The notes: generated by a model from the sequence alone, not told the origin. Shown: positions 12,594 to 24,684, numbered from the stretch's first letter. The stretch: 64,000 bases of DNA from Corticium candelabrum (GCF_963422355.1 NC_085093.1:424561-488560); one strand, 5' to 3'. Translations and numbers: made by a program.

Positions 12594-13264
12594 GAGATGG
12601 CCAGCTCACGATTTACCGCGCACGCGCAGGCACACCCACGCAAACTTGAAAACGAAAGCTAACGACAAATGTGTTAGGTTCTTTATCCACACATTTACTA
12701 TTTACCATCTTGAGATAGCTTGCTGTTGAACGACAAAGCGCTTTCTCGATTGTTTTCTAGTTGCACGTGACCTGGAAATGGGTGGAGCACAGAACATCAC
12801 GTGATGGCATCCGAAACTCGGTGCGTGAATTAGTTTAGCCATGGAGGGGTGCCGGACGCCGCCGGCAACGCAGATCGTGCATCTATCTTTACATGGTAGC
12901 TACAAGAGCTGGCTAGTATTGAGGAATAGCCTGTACCCGTGGACGATGCGCCGGTAGCAGTGTTTCTTCTACAGAAATTCAACAACTGCAAGTCAGCTGT
13001 ATGCGTTTGTACACTGCTAAGCTAGTCTACAACTTCATACATGGTAGATGTCTGTCCAGATGTCATAGCGCTAGTGCGCGCTATGTGCTCCACCCATTTT
13101 TGAGTCACGTGGAAATAGACGAGAAATCGCTTTGTCGTTTAATTAAGTTAATTAATAGCATGTTATCTCAAACTGGTAAATGGATAAATGCGTGCATAAA
13201 GGCACGATTTCAAGTTTGCGTAGATGTGTCTGCGCGTGCGCTGTGAATCGTGAGCGGGCATCTC
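12594..13264. mobile_element. Foldback/MITE-type DNA element with about 220-bp inverted repeats
   Basis: The left arm (12594 to about 12815, GAGATGGCCAGCTCACGATT) pairs with the right arm (about 13040-13264, read as GAGATGCCCGCTCACGATT). Shared internal landmarks in opposite orientation are ACGCAAACTTGAAA, CGACAAAGCG and AATGGGTGGAGCACA. The arms have diverged by indels, so it is older than the neighbouring LTR element. The roughly 220-bp centre shows no coding capacity. Confidence 0.85.
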
Positions 13265-13780
13265 TAGAGTCACTCTAGCTGTCATATTTGCATGATGATG
13301 TCTAGAGCTTGTATTACCTCTTGTTACCGTGGATGCTGATCTGTTGTGTTATAATATTATTTATACCGTGCCCGCTGACCGCCGGTGTCACGTGACATAA
13401 TGGTAAGTACTGGCCCGCCCTCCCGCGTCAGCCTGGGTGATGTGAAATAGACATGCAACAAACAGGGACCTAACACTAAGGACCAGCCATCAGCATGCCA
13501 TACTGTACTGATGTATACATCCGTTTCCCCACACAATCCTACTGTAATACAATCGCAGTCAGTTGTTAGGCCTAACCAAAGCCTAACATGCTAGTTTATG
13601 TATCTACTTGTGATGACAACAAAGACATGATAAAAGTTTATGAAATCAATCAACGTGGTGTCAATCTTGAAACATTCAAATGGGAAGTTGGTACAACAAG
13701 AACAGCAAACTACCAAAGTTACAAACTCTGGTAATTACATGGTTTGATAACACTAAAAATATAAATTATGTATAGACTGT
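13265..13780. other. Intergenic, no feature seen
   Basis: Moderately AT-rich sequence between the foldback element and the 3' end of the KDM8-like gene. It probably includes the 3' UTR of that gene. Confidence 0.4.
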
Positions 13781-13783
13781 ATT

Positions 13784-15103
13784 CTAGTGCCACCAGAAAC
13801 TTACTGAAAAGCTCAAACTCAATGATCGTACAAAGTGCCAACAACGTGGTGGAATATAAAGCATCTGTCCTTCCCTAAGTATACAGTCTGTATAGCATGC
13901 TTTCCTGAACTCAGGAAATTGTTCTAGATCAGGATCTTCCACATCTACTTGACTAGTGTTTGACAACATCGAGCCTTGGTGTGGATAAAGATGAGCTGTC
14001 TCTTCTGCACCGTACAAACGAATATACTTCGATCCAACAACTTGAGCCAACAAGTTGTGTTTTGGGTCATAATGAAGAGGCGAAACAGTACCACAAGGCC
14101 CAAACCAAGCATTGATTACAACATCCTCCTCATTCTCCTGTACGTTATCACTAAGCTTCACTTCTGGCTTTGAGCTTAAACAACAATAATCAGGAATGCA
14201 TATGTCTTGTCTCAACTCAGGTATTTGCTCAAATAGGGGATGCTGTGCCACATAGCCAGTCACATCATCCTTGGCATCATTCTTAACGTATTTGTCTATA
14301 AAGTTTGTCAAAGTCATTAAAGTTTGTGACCAAGACTCATCCGTATACCGAGCTCCAAGCTCAACTGGTATGGTGCGGAATCCACACGTGGATTTCAAGT
14401 AAGCAATAGTCCACTTTCGGTGACTCAAAGCTGGCCAATGGTCCATACTACCAATAATTACAACAGGCATATGAGTAGACATGTAGACAGACTGGAATAG
14501 CTCAAGTGAAGGCCGTTCCAATTGAACAATGGGGTATAAAATAGACGGTTCACTGTTCAGTGCATGAACGCTTTTATTCTCATCTATTTTACACCGCTTG
14601 CAAGATTCCTCACCGAATGAACCATCATCTGTAGAGTGAGCCCCATTCGATCCTAACAGACAACTCAGTCTACTGGCTAGAGAAGAAAGTACACTGTCTT
14701 GTATAGGAAAACCCATTAGAAGACCCATATCACAAACACCTAAAGCCTCTTTCCACACATCTCTGCTAGGCAACTGAGACCAGTCTCCTGACGTTGTTGA
14801 ATACAATATACAAGCTGCCTTCAGCAAGCTGGCGTGAGCATAAAGTTTTCTCCAAGCTACCGAGACATCTTTCCAGTAGCCAGAATTTAACCTCTCCCAG
14901 CAGTAGTCTAAAACAGCTTGAATATGTTTCTTCCCTAGATCTAGGTTTGTTCTACACCTCTCCTGCAACAAAGCTTGTTCGACTTGATCGATTGTATCAA
15001 CTATCGGCTTGGAGTCACCAACAGCAGCTAGTTCGAGCATCAAACCTTCGTAGTTTCTTAATCCTAGACGAACTGGAATCGTCTCGACGTCAATGATCGA
15101 CAT
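13784..15103 (-). CDS. KDM8: JmjC dioxygenase/hydroxylase KDM8 (JMJD5), intronless
   Basis: A single 439-codon exon. The N-terminal half (about residues 30-180) is helical, like the TPR-like region of JMJD5. The C-terminal half is a JmjC domain: SPLHYDPKHNLLAQVVGSKY supplies iron ligands H344 and D346, and CWHFVRSLSLSFSVSFWWH supplies H423. The last 15 residues closely match the invariant C-terminus of animal JMJD5. The family is a 2-oxoglutarate and Fe(II) dependent oxygenase; arginyl hydroxylase activity on RCCD1 and RPS6 has been reported, and histone demethylase or protease roles are debated. Human JMJD5 is about 416 residues. The absence of introns is unusual among its neighbours. It lies downstream of the galactosyltransferase gene on the same strand. 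Confidence 0.93.
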   Translation of the reverse strand: MSIIDVETIPVRLGLRNYEGLMLELAAVGDSKPIVDTIDQVEQALLQERCRTNLDLGKKHIQAVLDYCWERLNSGYWKDVSVAWRKLYAHASLLKAACILYSTTSGDWSQLPSRDVWKEALGVCDMGLLMGFPIQDSVLSSLASRLSCLLGSNGAHSTDDGSFGEESCKRCKIDENKSVHALNSEPSILYPIVQLERPSLELFQSVYMSTHMPVVIIGSMDHWPALSHRKWTIAYLKSTCGFRTIPVELGARYTDESWSQTLMTLTNFIDKYVKNDAKDDVTGYVAQHPLFEQIPELRQDICIPDYCCLSSKPEVKLSDNVQENEEDVVINAWFGPCGTVSPLHYDPKHNLLAQVVGSKYIRLYGAEETAHLYPHQGSMLSNTSQVDVEDPDLEQFPEFRKACYTDCILREGQMLYIPPRCWHFVRSLSLSFSVSFWWH

Positions 15104-15955
15104 CTACTTTTAGTAGTCTAGACAGAATTAGAAACTACCCGTATGTTCCTCTTCTATCCTCGGAGGTCCATGCACCAAATCGGCACAAATAGGTCGCGAC
15201 CGAATTTGTTGTGTACTAAAGTTTTTCAGTAGACTTGGATAGTACTTAAGCTTTCCCGGGAAGAAAGGAAAAGCATTACAAGTGCAACGTGCACACAGTT
15301 CTTTGACACACACTCTAGATCTAGATAGCTGACCTAATTATAACTAACACTAACACTAAATTAAATTTTAGTGTAGTTAATTAAAAACACACACGCAGTT
15401 ATCTACCTCACCATTACATATTGCGTTTTCTTTCTTCTTTTATCACATTACTTCTTTACTCTTTAATTAATTAATTGCACCCCTAGCTAGGGGATCGACA
15501 TAGAGAAGTACTAGTAACAATAACACTAATAAAGTGAAAACCATGGTATATTTGAATATTCGACTACGTGGTCACAAGAGCCAACAACAGTATACCTGGT
15601 ATCTAGAACAATAATAATGATAACCAGTATAACAATAATAAAAATAGTAACTACAGGTGCACTGCATGTATGCAATACAACAACTTCAGGCTGCATGCCC
15701 TAGTCAATTAATGAAGTCATCCTATTGTTTGTACTTATTAATATGTCAATTGTCAGTGGTATCAACATCTACACAAAGCATGCAGGTACCTATGTTGTTT
15801 TCTCATGTGCTTCCAGTTGACTACAGCAGCTTACATCTGCCAACAACAATCACCAACAAGCTATTATAAATTGTGACTCTAGAACTAATTAATTAATTGA
15901 ACAATTGTTAGTGATCCAACCTAGCTCTATCACTTGATTAGCAGCTTGACTCCAA
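15104..15955. other. Intergenic, AT-rich
   Basis: Contains the presumed KDM8 promoter side and several TTAATTAATT runs (15360-15480, 15890). I see no gene and no transposon ends. Confidence 0.5.
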
Positions 15956-16323
15956 CTAACTCAGGTGGTAGTAATCTTTTCCTTCTTCAAGATTCATGGA
16001 AGCCAAGTTCATTTCAAATACCCCATGTGTCAAATCCTGCATGAACCAAATTCACCAACAAGCTTATAACATTTGGAGAAGGGTTAAAGCATCTTACCCA
16101 TTTCACACAAATTGCAAATGGTGGAGTGGCACATTTGAAATGTACAATGGGAATGCGAGGTTTAGGAAAGCCCTGCAAAGCAAGCAAATGTCCAATAGCA
16201 TGAAAGAACTTATCTGTCACAGATAAGTATACAGGAGCATTCTCAAATGTGTAACACCCTTTAGAAATTTTCTTGGAATCAACATCACAGAACATGATGA
16301 CCTAACAGGAAGATATGTATTAC

Positions 16324-16357
<34 letters not shown>

Positions 16358-17928
16358 TAGTGCGTGTAGTTTTACTTTCTGTCTATTCTCTTCTGTTAAT
16401 GACTTGTAAAAATGACGACCTTGTTTTCCAGCATTCCAGATGGTGAAAGATGGCCAATGGCATAAAACAGACTTTTCAAACTCCTTCACCTGTATGTCCC
16501 AGATTGTCTGTCTAATTCAAAATGCAATCTTTGTTGTCAACTGACTCAAGAAATATCATCTTTTAGTTAATACAAGATAGACTACTATACCTGTTAACTG
16601 AGAATGTCATCGCTGAAGGATGATATCTGTAGAATAGTAAACGTTTGTCTACCCTATGTACATCATTTCCTAACTGTAGATGCTTGTGGAAAAAGATCAA
16701 GTCTTCTGGAACTCCCTATATTGAAACATTATTAAGTTCAAAATGTCTTGCAGTTTTCCAGTGACTTTCCACTACCTTGCCACCTTCAGCAAATGGTCCG
16801 GCAGCATCAAATACTGACCGGTGACAAAACCATGTTGGTTGTATGATAGTAGGGCCAAAGGAAGTAAATCTCTGGCATTAATTAATAAAGTAACCAACAC
16901 AATTATTTATGACACAGATAAACAAACTGACTATCAGAAATAAATCAAACAAAAGAATTAATCATAATAATTATAGAGAAGATAAAAACAAAAAACAAGA
17001 AAGCACAAAGGATGAAAGTGCCATTCAATTAATTAATATACCTGTGTGAGAAGCTGCTTACAACTAAGTGAGTTGCACCATCGAGTGTACCGTTCAGTAG
17101 ACTTGGGAGGCAAGCGAGAAAATTTAGATCCAATTAGCTGCCAAATGCAACATTTCCAGCACATAAAATTCTATATACACATACACACACTCTACAAATG
17201 CAATTACTGCTCCTTGATGCTTCTGAGCAGCTTCAAGTTGAAGTTGAACTCGATTTGGGTGCATAATATCATCCTGTGCAAAGATATTGACAAGATTGAA
17301 CTATGGTGTTGCTCTTTAGTACATTCTACCGCATCCAAGAAGCAAATGTATTCTCCGCAACTTTGATAAACTGCACAATTTTTTGCAAATCCAACTATAA
17401 GTAATAAAAAGATCTGTTTAAGTTCACTAATTAAATCAAATAATTAATATTAATCCTAGTAGTAATGACGAAATGAAGTCAATTAGCAAGAGTTAAAATC
17501 ACCAGACACAATACAAACCTCCCTTGGGTTCACCGCTATCATGCCCTCCCAAAGACAGACAGATACCAGCATCCTGTAACCTTGTCCGCCACCGCTCTAC
17601 AATCTCCAAAGATCGATCCTAAATTACACTCATTTAATTAATTAATGAATGAATAATCTATTAAATTATTTAACTTAATTGTTTTATACCTACCGTACTG
17701 GCATCGTTGTAAATTGACAATTCAAGTTTGCCTGCGAATTTCTGCGTCAGCACTGATTGTAAACAATCATCTATCCACAGCTCTGCGTTGTGCATTGGCA
17801 CAACAACGCTCTAAAAGGTACAGAGTACACGAACAGCCATAATTATGACCTGTTGGTTAGTGTAGTGAGCTGTCACTATGTAGTAGTATCGTACAGATTC
17901 GTACCACAGACGGAACGGGACTAGCCAT
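15956..17928 (-). CDS. B3GNTL1: Queuosine-tRNA galactosyltransferase (B3GNTL1/QTGAL-like)
   Basis: About eleven exons on the minus strand. The first exon (17905-17928) encodes MASPVPSV; the next (17694-17810) [20 protein letters not shown], the start of a GT2-fold glycosyltransferase. Exons 17519-17618 and 17330-17394 follow, the latter ending ICFLDA; the next begins [17 protein letters not shown], so the metal-binding DxD (DAD) spans a junction. Further pieces: [20 protein letters not shown], then [20 protein letters not shown] near 16400-16460, [29 protein letters not shown], and a last exon [20 protein letters not shown] ending KDYYHLS. These match human B3GNTL1, which adds galactose to queuosine in tRNA-Tyr in the cytoplasm. 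The stop at 15956 is set by the conserved C-terminus. Confidence 0.9.
16329..16352. repeat. (GT)n microsatellite
   Basis: A (GT)12-type run in an intron of the galactosyltransferase gene. Confidence 0.95.
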
Positions 17929-18309
17929 GCAAGTGCTGCATACGCAAGCACTGCTGCGTACGTTATCGGCTCTGCGCACACTGCAAGCCTCGAAGTCCCG
18001 TTTATTTACAGCTCCGATCGGTCATGTCAACAGGAAGACAAGCAGGTAGCGTTGCTCGTCAGGATAAACAAACAGGCGCCAAGACACAAACGACATTCAT
18101 TGCAGGTTGCTTGACTCGCTATCGTTGATTATACGTGATCTGATCAATACGAAATTGTCATATTACTGGGAATATAGCATGTCATAACCATATGTAACAA
18201 TTAAATCTAAACAAAAAGGTACGACAGTTGGAATAAACTTGGTTACCAACCATCAAAGTGTGATCGACCAACACAAATCACTCTACATGTGCTGTAAACA
18301 TGACATCTG

Positions 18310-20998
18310 CTAACCATTCGTTTCTGATTTTGCCACCTGCTTCTTGACAAGTGACTCTTTCATTGCATCTTGAACAAAATCAAAAGCTCCACCCTTACTT
18401 GACGACATAAACTGGAAACTGCCTGAATCTCCAGGGCTCGATTTCTTTTGTTGTAGCCTCACAGCTCCTTGTTGGCCTACACCAGGAACCACCTGCAATA
18501 TGCCAACCTTTAAGTACAACAGCAGTGAACACATCAAAGTAACACATCATCACCATAGGTTGCACAGAGACAGAGCCTGGAACAGGATGTGACCACCGTA
18601 GTCCATAAGCAAGTACTGGTGCTCGACCAGAAAAAACTTGAGGATAATGTGAAGCTACTGATGATGGAGACAACACAGGATGTACAAAACCAGGTCGAGT
18701 AACAGAAGCCAAAGGAGCAGAAGAAGAGAAACTGTGCTCTGAAACTGTAACTGCGTTCACTGAACCACTACTAGCCAGTGGGTCAAACTGTTGCACAGAA
18801 TCAGTTTCAAGGCCTGGCATCAGTGAAATCTCCTTGGAAGTCTGTTGCTCTGTTGCAGACATAGCAGAAATTGCTGTTGAATTGTCAAGAAAATCAAGAT
18901 CTACTGGTAATGCACTGTTTCCGGTATCAGTATGATCTGAAGCAGAAACTGAATAGTCTGATGCACCAAAGTTGCTACCTTGATTTGTCTACAACAAATA
19001 ACATTTGCCACTTCATTACAGAAACAAACCACTAAAGGGAGATAGCATTCCCTGCCTTCATAGTCATTCCTCCAAACATTAATGATGTAGAAACAGCTGT
19101 TGAACTGTCAGCAGAAAAACTCTCTCCAGACAGGTTTACCAATGTAACTCCAGTAAACAGCGATGTTTCAGACTATTAGACCCCAATAAACAAATACACG
19201 TGCAACAATTACCGTTGACAAAGACCACCAACCATTCTGACTTGATGAATTGGCTTGGTGTTGGAACTACTGCCATCTGTAATATCAACTATTGTAGTTG
19301 ACTGTGGGGGGCACAATTTTTGTTCTATAGAAGATAGCCTTAAAGAATCTGCAAAAGCACAGTTTGAACAAAGCAAACCTGTTTGTTTAGTTGTTGAGGA
19401 TAACCCGTCAGTCATGTCAGGATTTAATTCTCTTAATATCTAAAAATATAATCTGGCCGTCAAACCATATCCTTCTACTATTAAGGATTTCTTACACCTT
19501 AGAAGCCTTTGTCTGGGCGGTTGGCTGACCAGTCTTGCAAATAACAAGTAAATCGTTTTCAAGTCCCATCACGTACTCTTCAATGTCAGCAATATCAGAG
19601 TGAAAGAGAGCTTCAACAACAAAGAGAGCTTTCTAGAAATCAACTACTATGAGCTAATATACAACAATTGCATAAAAACCAGCAATTAACTATTTGTGTT
19701 TGAAATGTATCTGTATTCTGCAGCTTCCTCTGCAAAGCCTCAAATATCTTTTCAATATTCAGAGTCTTGCACCTGCAATTTACTCATGTACAGCTTTCTT
19801 AACCTTCGTGTGATAAATGAGCTGCTACCTGTGCACAAAGTTAACTACTTTTTCTCGAGGAGGAGCAGCTCTAATGCCACCTGATGCTGTAATATCATCT
19901 ACAAGATTATTTTCTTGTAACCAATCATCTCGAGATGCACTTGTGGGTACATATGTATCAGTAGAACTAAGAAATGCGTACAAAACATGACATCAGTGTG
20001 TAATTATTAAACTCATGAATGTATACAGTAACTGACACTCACCTGCTATGACTATGACTCCAAGTTTGTGGTGACGAATGGTCAAATGCATGCTCAGTCT
20101 CTGCAGTGTGTTGTTGTGACAAATATGATGATTCTATGACAACAATAAATATTCATGTGCAGTTTCATTGATTATGAATGCAAAGTTCAAATAAGACATT
20201 GAAACTAGATGACACTATACACTGAGCCATAAATCAAACTTGCATGAGTTTATTCACTCAGAATCTCTCAGTATAAAACTCAACTAAACGCCAACTAGAA
20301 AGCCACTGTGCATTGAGACTTTTGTGTTGTACAATTTATATCACTTTACATTACATCAAGACACAAAACACAGTCATCAATATCCACTGTACCTAATAGC
20401 GAACTTTCATGTCTTGCTAAGCTTGACTTCTGGTCATTGCCTTTTGCTATATCATGAACAACATGAGCAATACCAGACAGTTTATCTTGAAATTTTCCAA
20501 CAATTGATTTGTCTTCAGACACTGAAATGAGATCAACATAAAGTGTGTTGCCACAGCAACCACATTATTACAACTATTACTGTTATGTACTAACCTCCTT
20601 TATTAAAAGGATTCTCACAGCTTGACATCCTGCCAGGTTGTGAACTACTAAAACTCCTAAAACTCCTTTCTCCTGACACAAAAGAAAACTCAATGTCTAC
20701 CAAGGTATAAACCTGCTGCTAACAATTAAAACATAACCTCACCTGATGAAAACCTAGACCCTGACGATACAGCTCCAATGGATAGCTTTGGTTTGACTGT
20801 TTCTACCTCAGCAAACAAAGTCTCCATCAATTTCTAACATTTGAAAAATTACACACAAATAAAACCGTCAAACAGTACGACATTACTGATGCTGCTTCTC
20901 TAACATATGTGTATTGAGCATTACCACGTAATGCATCTGGTGGCCCATGAAATGCTTCATTCAGAAAACAATATTAACTACAGTCTAAACAACAACAT

Positions 20999-21041
<43 letters not shown>

Positions 21042-21921
21042 ATTAAAGTTATTGTATCTTACTGGTACAGTTTCTAATTTGTTCATTCCGTCTTCGAATG
21101 TCAAACCGAAAGTTTGAACTGCCATTATCACACGTAAAAATCATAATCTTCAATGCCTGCCAAACAAAGCAAATTTCAATATATAGTTGTCATTAAATTA
21201 GCTAACTAAAAGATCATGATAAGGCTAACAAACATCAAACAGCTATGTGCCCACAAGACAGACTAGCTATTAAAAATAATACAACAGATATGCTTGAACG
21301 TGCAGTTCAACAACCATGCAGTACGTCTCTCCAATAGACCATACAAATTCAGTTACTGTAATACCTTCTCAGCCAAAACAAAATCATTAATTAAATCAAA
21401 TGAACAATTATAGATCAGTCGCTTCCAGTTTAGATACATTGAATGAAACAACTTGTAGTGGACTGGTTGAAAGTGATTGAACTAGTTGCATAGCTCATGC
21501 ACACACGCAACTTTCATAAATTTAATTCCAACTCGACGCTGAAAACCACCTATACAGTATCCATCTATACGGTAGACCTTAAGCTTAACGTCAGCAGAAG
21601 AAGACTTCAACTTGTCAACTAGAAAGTCTTCCACATACGCACACGTCTGAGGAGACTCCCTCGTCAATTCTGTAAGAAAGAGAGTCTATTACATTTGTAG
21701 AATACAAGCTATCAAATCTAATGTCAAATGAAACAACTGAATGATCAATTCAAGAACTTACTGGCAATTTCTGTTAGCAAATAGCCAGGTGTCGGTACAC
21801 CGTCATTAGAGGTCGCCTTGCTTAGCATAGGCCACTAGAATAAATCAGAATTATAACTACTGTTAGCTATAAAAGTAGAATATCCCACATGTTTGTGCAA
21901 CATCAATTTCTGCAAAGCCAT
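18310..21921 (-). CDS. TEPSIN: Tepsin (AP-4 accessory protein, ENTH-like)
   Basis: A multi-exon minus-strand gene. It starts MALQKLMLHKH at 21921, then WPMLSKATSNDGVPTPGYLL and ELTRESPQTCAYVEDFLVDK with LKSSSADVKLKV, which match the ENTH domain of tepsin (human TSDDDVPCPGYLFEEIAKIS). The next pieces, IMIFTCDNGSSNFRFDIRRR and GPPDALRGNAQYTYVREAA, correspond to LYLCSHGSS and GPPDPLHGNSLYQKVR. The middle is low-complexity. The C-terminal half contains LFTGVTL (about 19130) and LMFGGMTM (about 19060), like the tepsin motif that binds AP-4 beta4, and SGSFQFMSS and GGAFDFVQ (18350-18430), like the motif that binds AP-4 epsilon. Tepsin rides on AP-4 coats leaving the trans-Golgi network. The stop follows SETNG at 18310. 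Exons in 19440-21000 were not all placed. Confidence 0.85.
21001..21036. repeat. (CA)n microsatellite
   Basis: A CA run in a tepsin intron. Confidence 0.95.
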
Positions 21922-21978
21922 ACTCGTCCGAGTTATACGGGATTTAAAAGTACAGACGCATGCGCTGCTTGAAACAAG
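21922..21978. promoter_or_regulatory. 57-bp head-to-head promoter, tepsin / ATP synthase f
   Basis: Only 57 bp separate the two start codons, so both 5' UTRs and the core promoters must overlap or lie inside the genes. It includes ACAGACGCATGCGCTGC, an NRF1-like palindrome (GCATGCGC), which fits a nuclear-encoded mitochondrial gene. The site assignment is inference. Confidence 0.6.
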
Positions 21979-22275
21979 ATGGCGGATCTACCGAAGTCGT
22001 TTGCTGAAACTAGGATTCGAGATGCCGCACAATGGTTTTTAACTAACAGGAGAGGTCTTTTGTCAAGAACCGTTGCAAACTACCGTCAAAAGCACATCTT
22101 GTCGAGAAGTGCTGGTATCAAGCCTTTCGTTCACTTTGTGGCCCTAGTTATTGTTGTAAACTACTTCATTCAATATCCTCGCGCTAAAGGTGAGTATAGA
22201 GGTGATTTTTATAACGTGTATGTTCTACCCGTTTGTTTCAATTTAGCACACGAGAGACGGAGAGAATTTCACTGA
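21979..22275 (+). CDS. ATP5MF: ATP synthase membrane subunit f, mitochondrial
   Basis: Two exons, 21979-22189 and 22247-22275 (intron of 57 bp, GTGAGT...TTTAG), give about 79 residues. The product has a basic N-terminal part (MADLPKSFAETRIRDAAQWF), one membrane segment (KPFVHFVALVIVVNYFIQY) and the C-terminus AHERRREFH, matching the conserved HERLRKYH end of animal subunit f. Subunit f sits in the Fo part of ATP synthase in the inner membrane and helps dimer formation. The phase-1 join AAAG|CA is needed to reach the conserved tail. Confidence 0.88.
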   Translation: MADLPKSFAETRIRDAAQWFLTNRRGLLSRTVANYRQKHILSRSAGIKPFVHFVALVIVVNYFIQYPRAKGEYRGDFYNVYVLPVCFNLAHERRREFH

Positions 22276-22632
22276 CTGATGTGGCTGGAAGGGACTCTAG
22301 AGTTCAGCTAGTGACTTGGTGTATTATCTTGTGTTACTGTTAACGTCGTTGAAAAAATCTGTTCAACCTCAATTGTGTACTATTGTATTGTCATAATGAG
22401 TCTAGGGTGAAGTCAATTGACAATTAAATATTATAGAGAAGACAATCGACATTAATGACTATTGTAGAATAGCAGTCAACGACAATTGCCCAAAACCGTT
22501 TCCACAATACTACAATTTTGACAAATTTTAGGTTTAGCCACAATAATTGAAGTGCGCATGCTCAATTTTAAGTTGCAGTGCAACGCGCGTGCGTACGAGC
22601 ACGTTCGAAGTTCATGCTGGTGATTTTCTGCA

Positions 22633-24684
22633 ATGGTGAACATGGAGTACAACCTGCGACCACTTGTGTTTCAGGTTTATAGTTAGAGCACCATCAGTCA
22701 GTGCATATCCATTTGCCAGAATGAGTGATATCTATCATAGGTTTTGAGGAAACTTGTTAGCGAAATCGATTCCCGCACAGAACCGTTCAAAAAGCTCCAG
22801 TTGTCACGGGAAATTTGTGTAGGGCTCTTGGATACAGAAGGACGGGATGTACTTAAGCTTGGCGATGATTTTCCCATGCAAAAACAAGAAGTTTCTTCAG
22901 GGTATTTTGAGAAGCCGATGTTTGTTCATCTTGCTGACAATTTAAGTTGTTGGCTGGAGTCAGGGTAAGTCAAAAGCAACTTCAATAAATTGATTTGGAG
23001 GTCTGCTGTTAGACCCTATTTGAGCAATAGTTGACGTTTTCGGCATTTCTAAGTAAAATGTATATATTATTAGCTACAATAATTATTGTAGTAGATTCAA
23101 CTGTGAATTGATGCTATACTAATTGATAGTAGACTAGCAATTCAAGAAAACCACTATATACTATTTTTTGATATTATGGCTTATAATTATTCAGTTTAGC
23201 TTGATCGATCACAAGACTTCTCTAGCAGCTAGGTGAGGATTGTGTACTTTTAAACTTTTAACTTCATCAGCAACTAATACACTTATCTCAACTGTTGCAT
23301 GACAGCAGCAACTGTGTAGTCAAATCCCAGCTCCTGAAAATGTCTTAGGTTGTGATGCCTTGGGGGGGTTGCAGAAAATTTACATATAGTGATAATTCGA
23401 ATAGTACAGAATGCTAACATCATCTTCAATTTTCTAAGGATATGTCCATATTTAAGACTACAACAAATGCATCTTCTGAAGGAGACACCAGTAGAGGAGA
23501 GGTGAAGATTTGTATTGCTGCATTTTCTTGTAACAGTAATAACCACGTGTACTTAATTTCAGAATATTGAGAAATGAGTCGATCATGCATTTTCTTGACA
23601 AGATTCGGTCATTATGGCCTTCTTTATCAAAGAATGCTCAGCAAGAAAGAGTGTATGAAATACTTTTGGTAAGAACAGCTTTAGGCAATGTTTCTGGTAT
23701 GCAATTCGTTTGTGCATACTGTATGTCAGTTATCCACTGTAGATGCTTGGTGATCGTGGTGTTTTGGATACGCTCAGTATTAGACAAACTGCTGGTAGTG
23801 TTGACATGCTTCCACCATCAAAATCACAACTGCTTAAGACATTCACTGCTCAGAACAAGTAAGAGAGTGAAATTGATTCGTTTGTAAAACAGTGCAAGTA
23901 TTTGTTATTCTATCATATATTAAATCTCTACAATCTAAATTTTAATGGCAATGGCAGCATGTTTGTAGCAAGAATAGCAAAATGGATACTGCTTGCGTTA
24001 CAAAGAATTACCTTGCTAGACAGCATCTGAAATTATTGAAATTTAGTTTTTGGAATAAATATTTCGTAGGGCTCAGGGCTTCAATAGGTTGAGTATTAAA
24101 ATATACAAAGTACAGTAATATTCAACACAAGGACATTATAGTGCATGTGGTATGTTGGGTAACACTTCGTTAATTAAATGTCTATTTAGTGAGAAAGCAA
24201 AACTGACAGTAGGAGCTCGTGCTCTCGCTAAACATTGTCATCGAGATAGTTCATGTAACTGGTGGGGCTGTTCAACTGGCAGTAAGCAAGTTTAAAATCG
24301 TTTCATTCCCATACCATTAGCTTAATTTAAGATGCCTTGAATGTGCAGAGGAAGACGACAAGAATGAATATGCTTTGTCTGTTGTAACTAGAATTCTTGA
24401 AGATGCATCGTGGATCAATGTCCATATACTACCAGTGAGAAACAAGAAATACTTGCTTTATCAACTTCTTTATATATCATGATCTGTCTATGAATAGCAT
24501 GATATTAAGGTGGTCGAGGTTCGATCCAGTGAAGGTATGAAACTAGAATCAAAGAGCTGTTGCATCAAATTCTGGAACATTGTTAATAGGTTATGGTGCA
24601 CGTTGGACGGCAGATGGTTTAGAATTCCGGGGATTTCTGGAGCCACAAATGGAGGATGGTCATGCTATGGGATGGCAGCACTAA
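22633..24684 (+). CDS. Conserved eukaryotic protein of unknown function (265 aa)
   Basis: Eight exons join in frame: 22633-22674, 22741-22964, 23563-23668, 23743-23858, 24190-24281, 24349-24434, 24498-24534, 24590-24684, totalling 798 nt. All introns are GT-AG. The protein starts MVNMEYNLRPLVFQVLRKL and has a predicted helical middle (IMHFLDKIRSLWPSLSKNA). The C-terminal half is the most motif-like: TVGARALAKHCHRDSSCNWW, ILEDASWINVHILPHDIKVV, then GYGARWTADGLEFRGFLEPQ and MEDGHAMGWQH at the end. I believe this GYGARW...FLEPQMEDGH tail is conserved in animal and plant proteins without an assigned role, but I cannot name the family. There is no signal peptide or membrane segment. Cysteine and histidine residues in CHRDSSCNWWGC could bind metal. 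Confidence 0.8.

Noticed and set aside
24515-24540. tRNA-like box (GAGGTTCGATCCAG)
   Set aside because: No cloverleaf around it; it lies inside a coding exon of the 265-codon gene.
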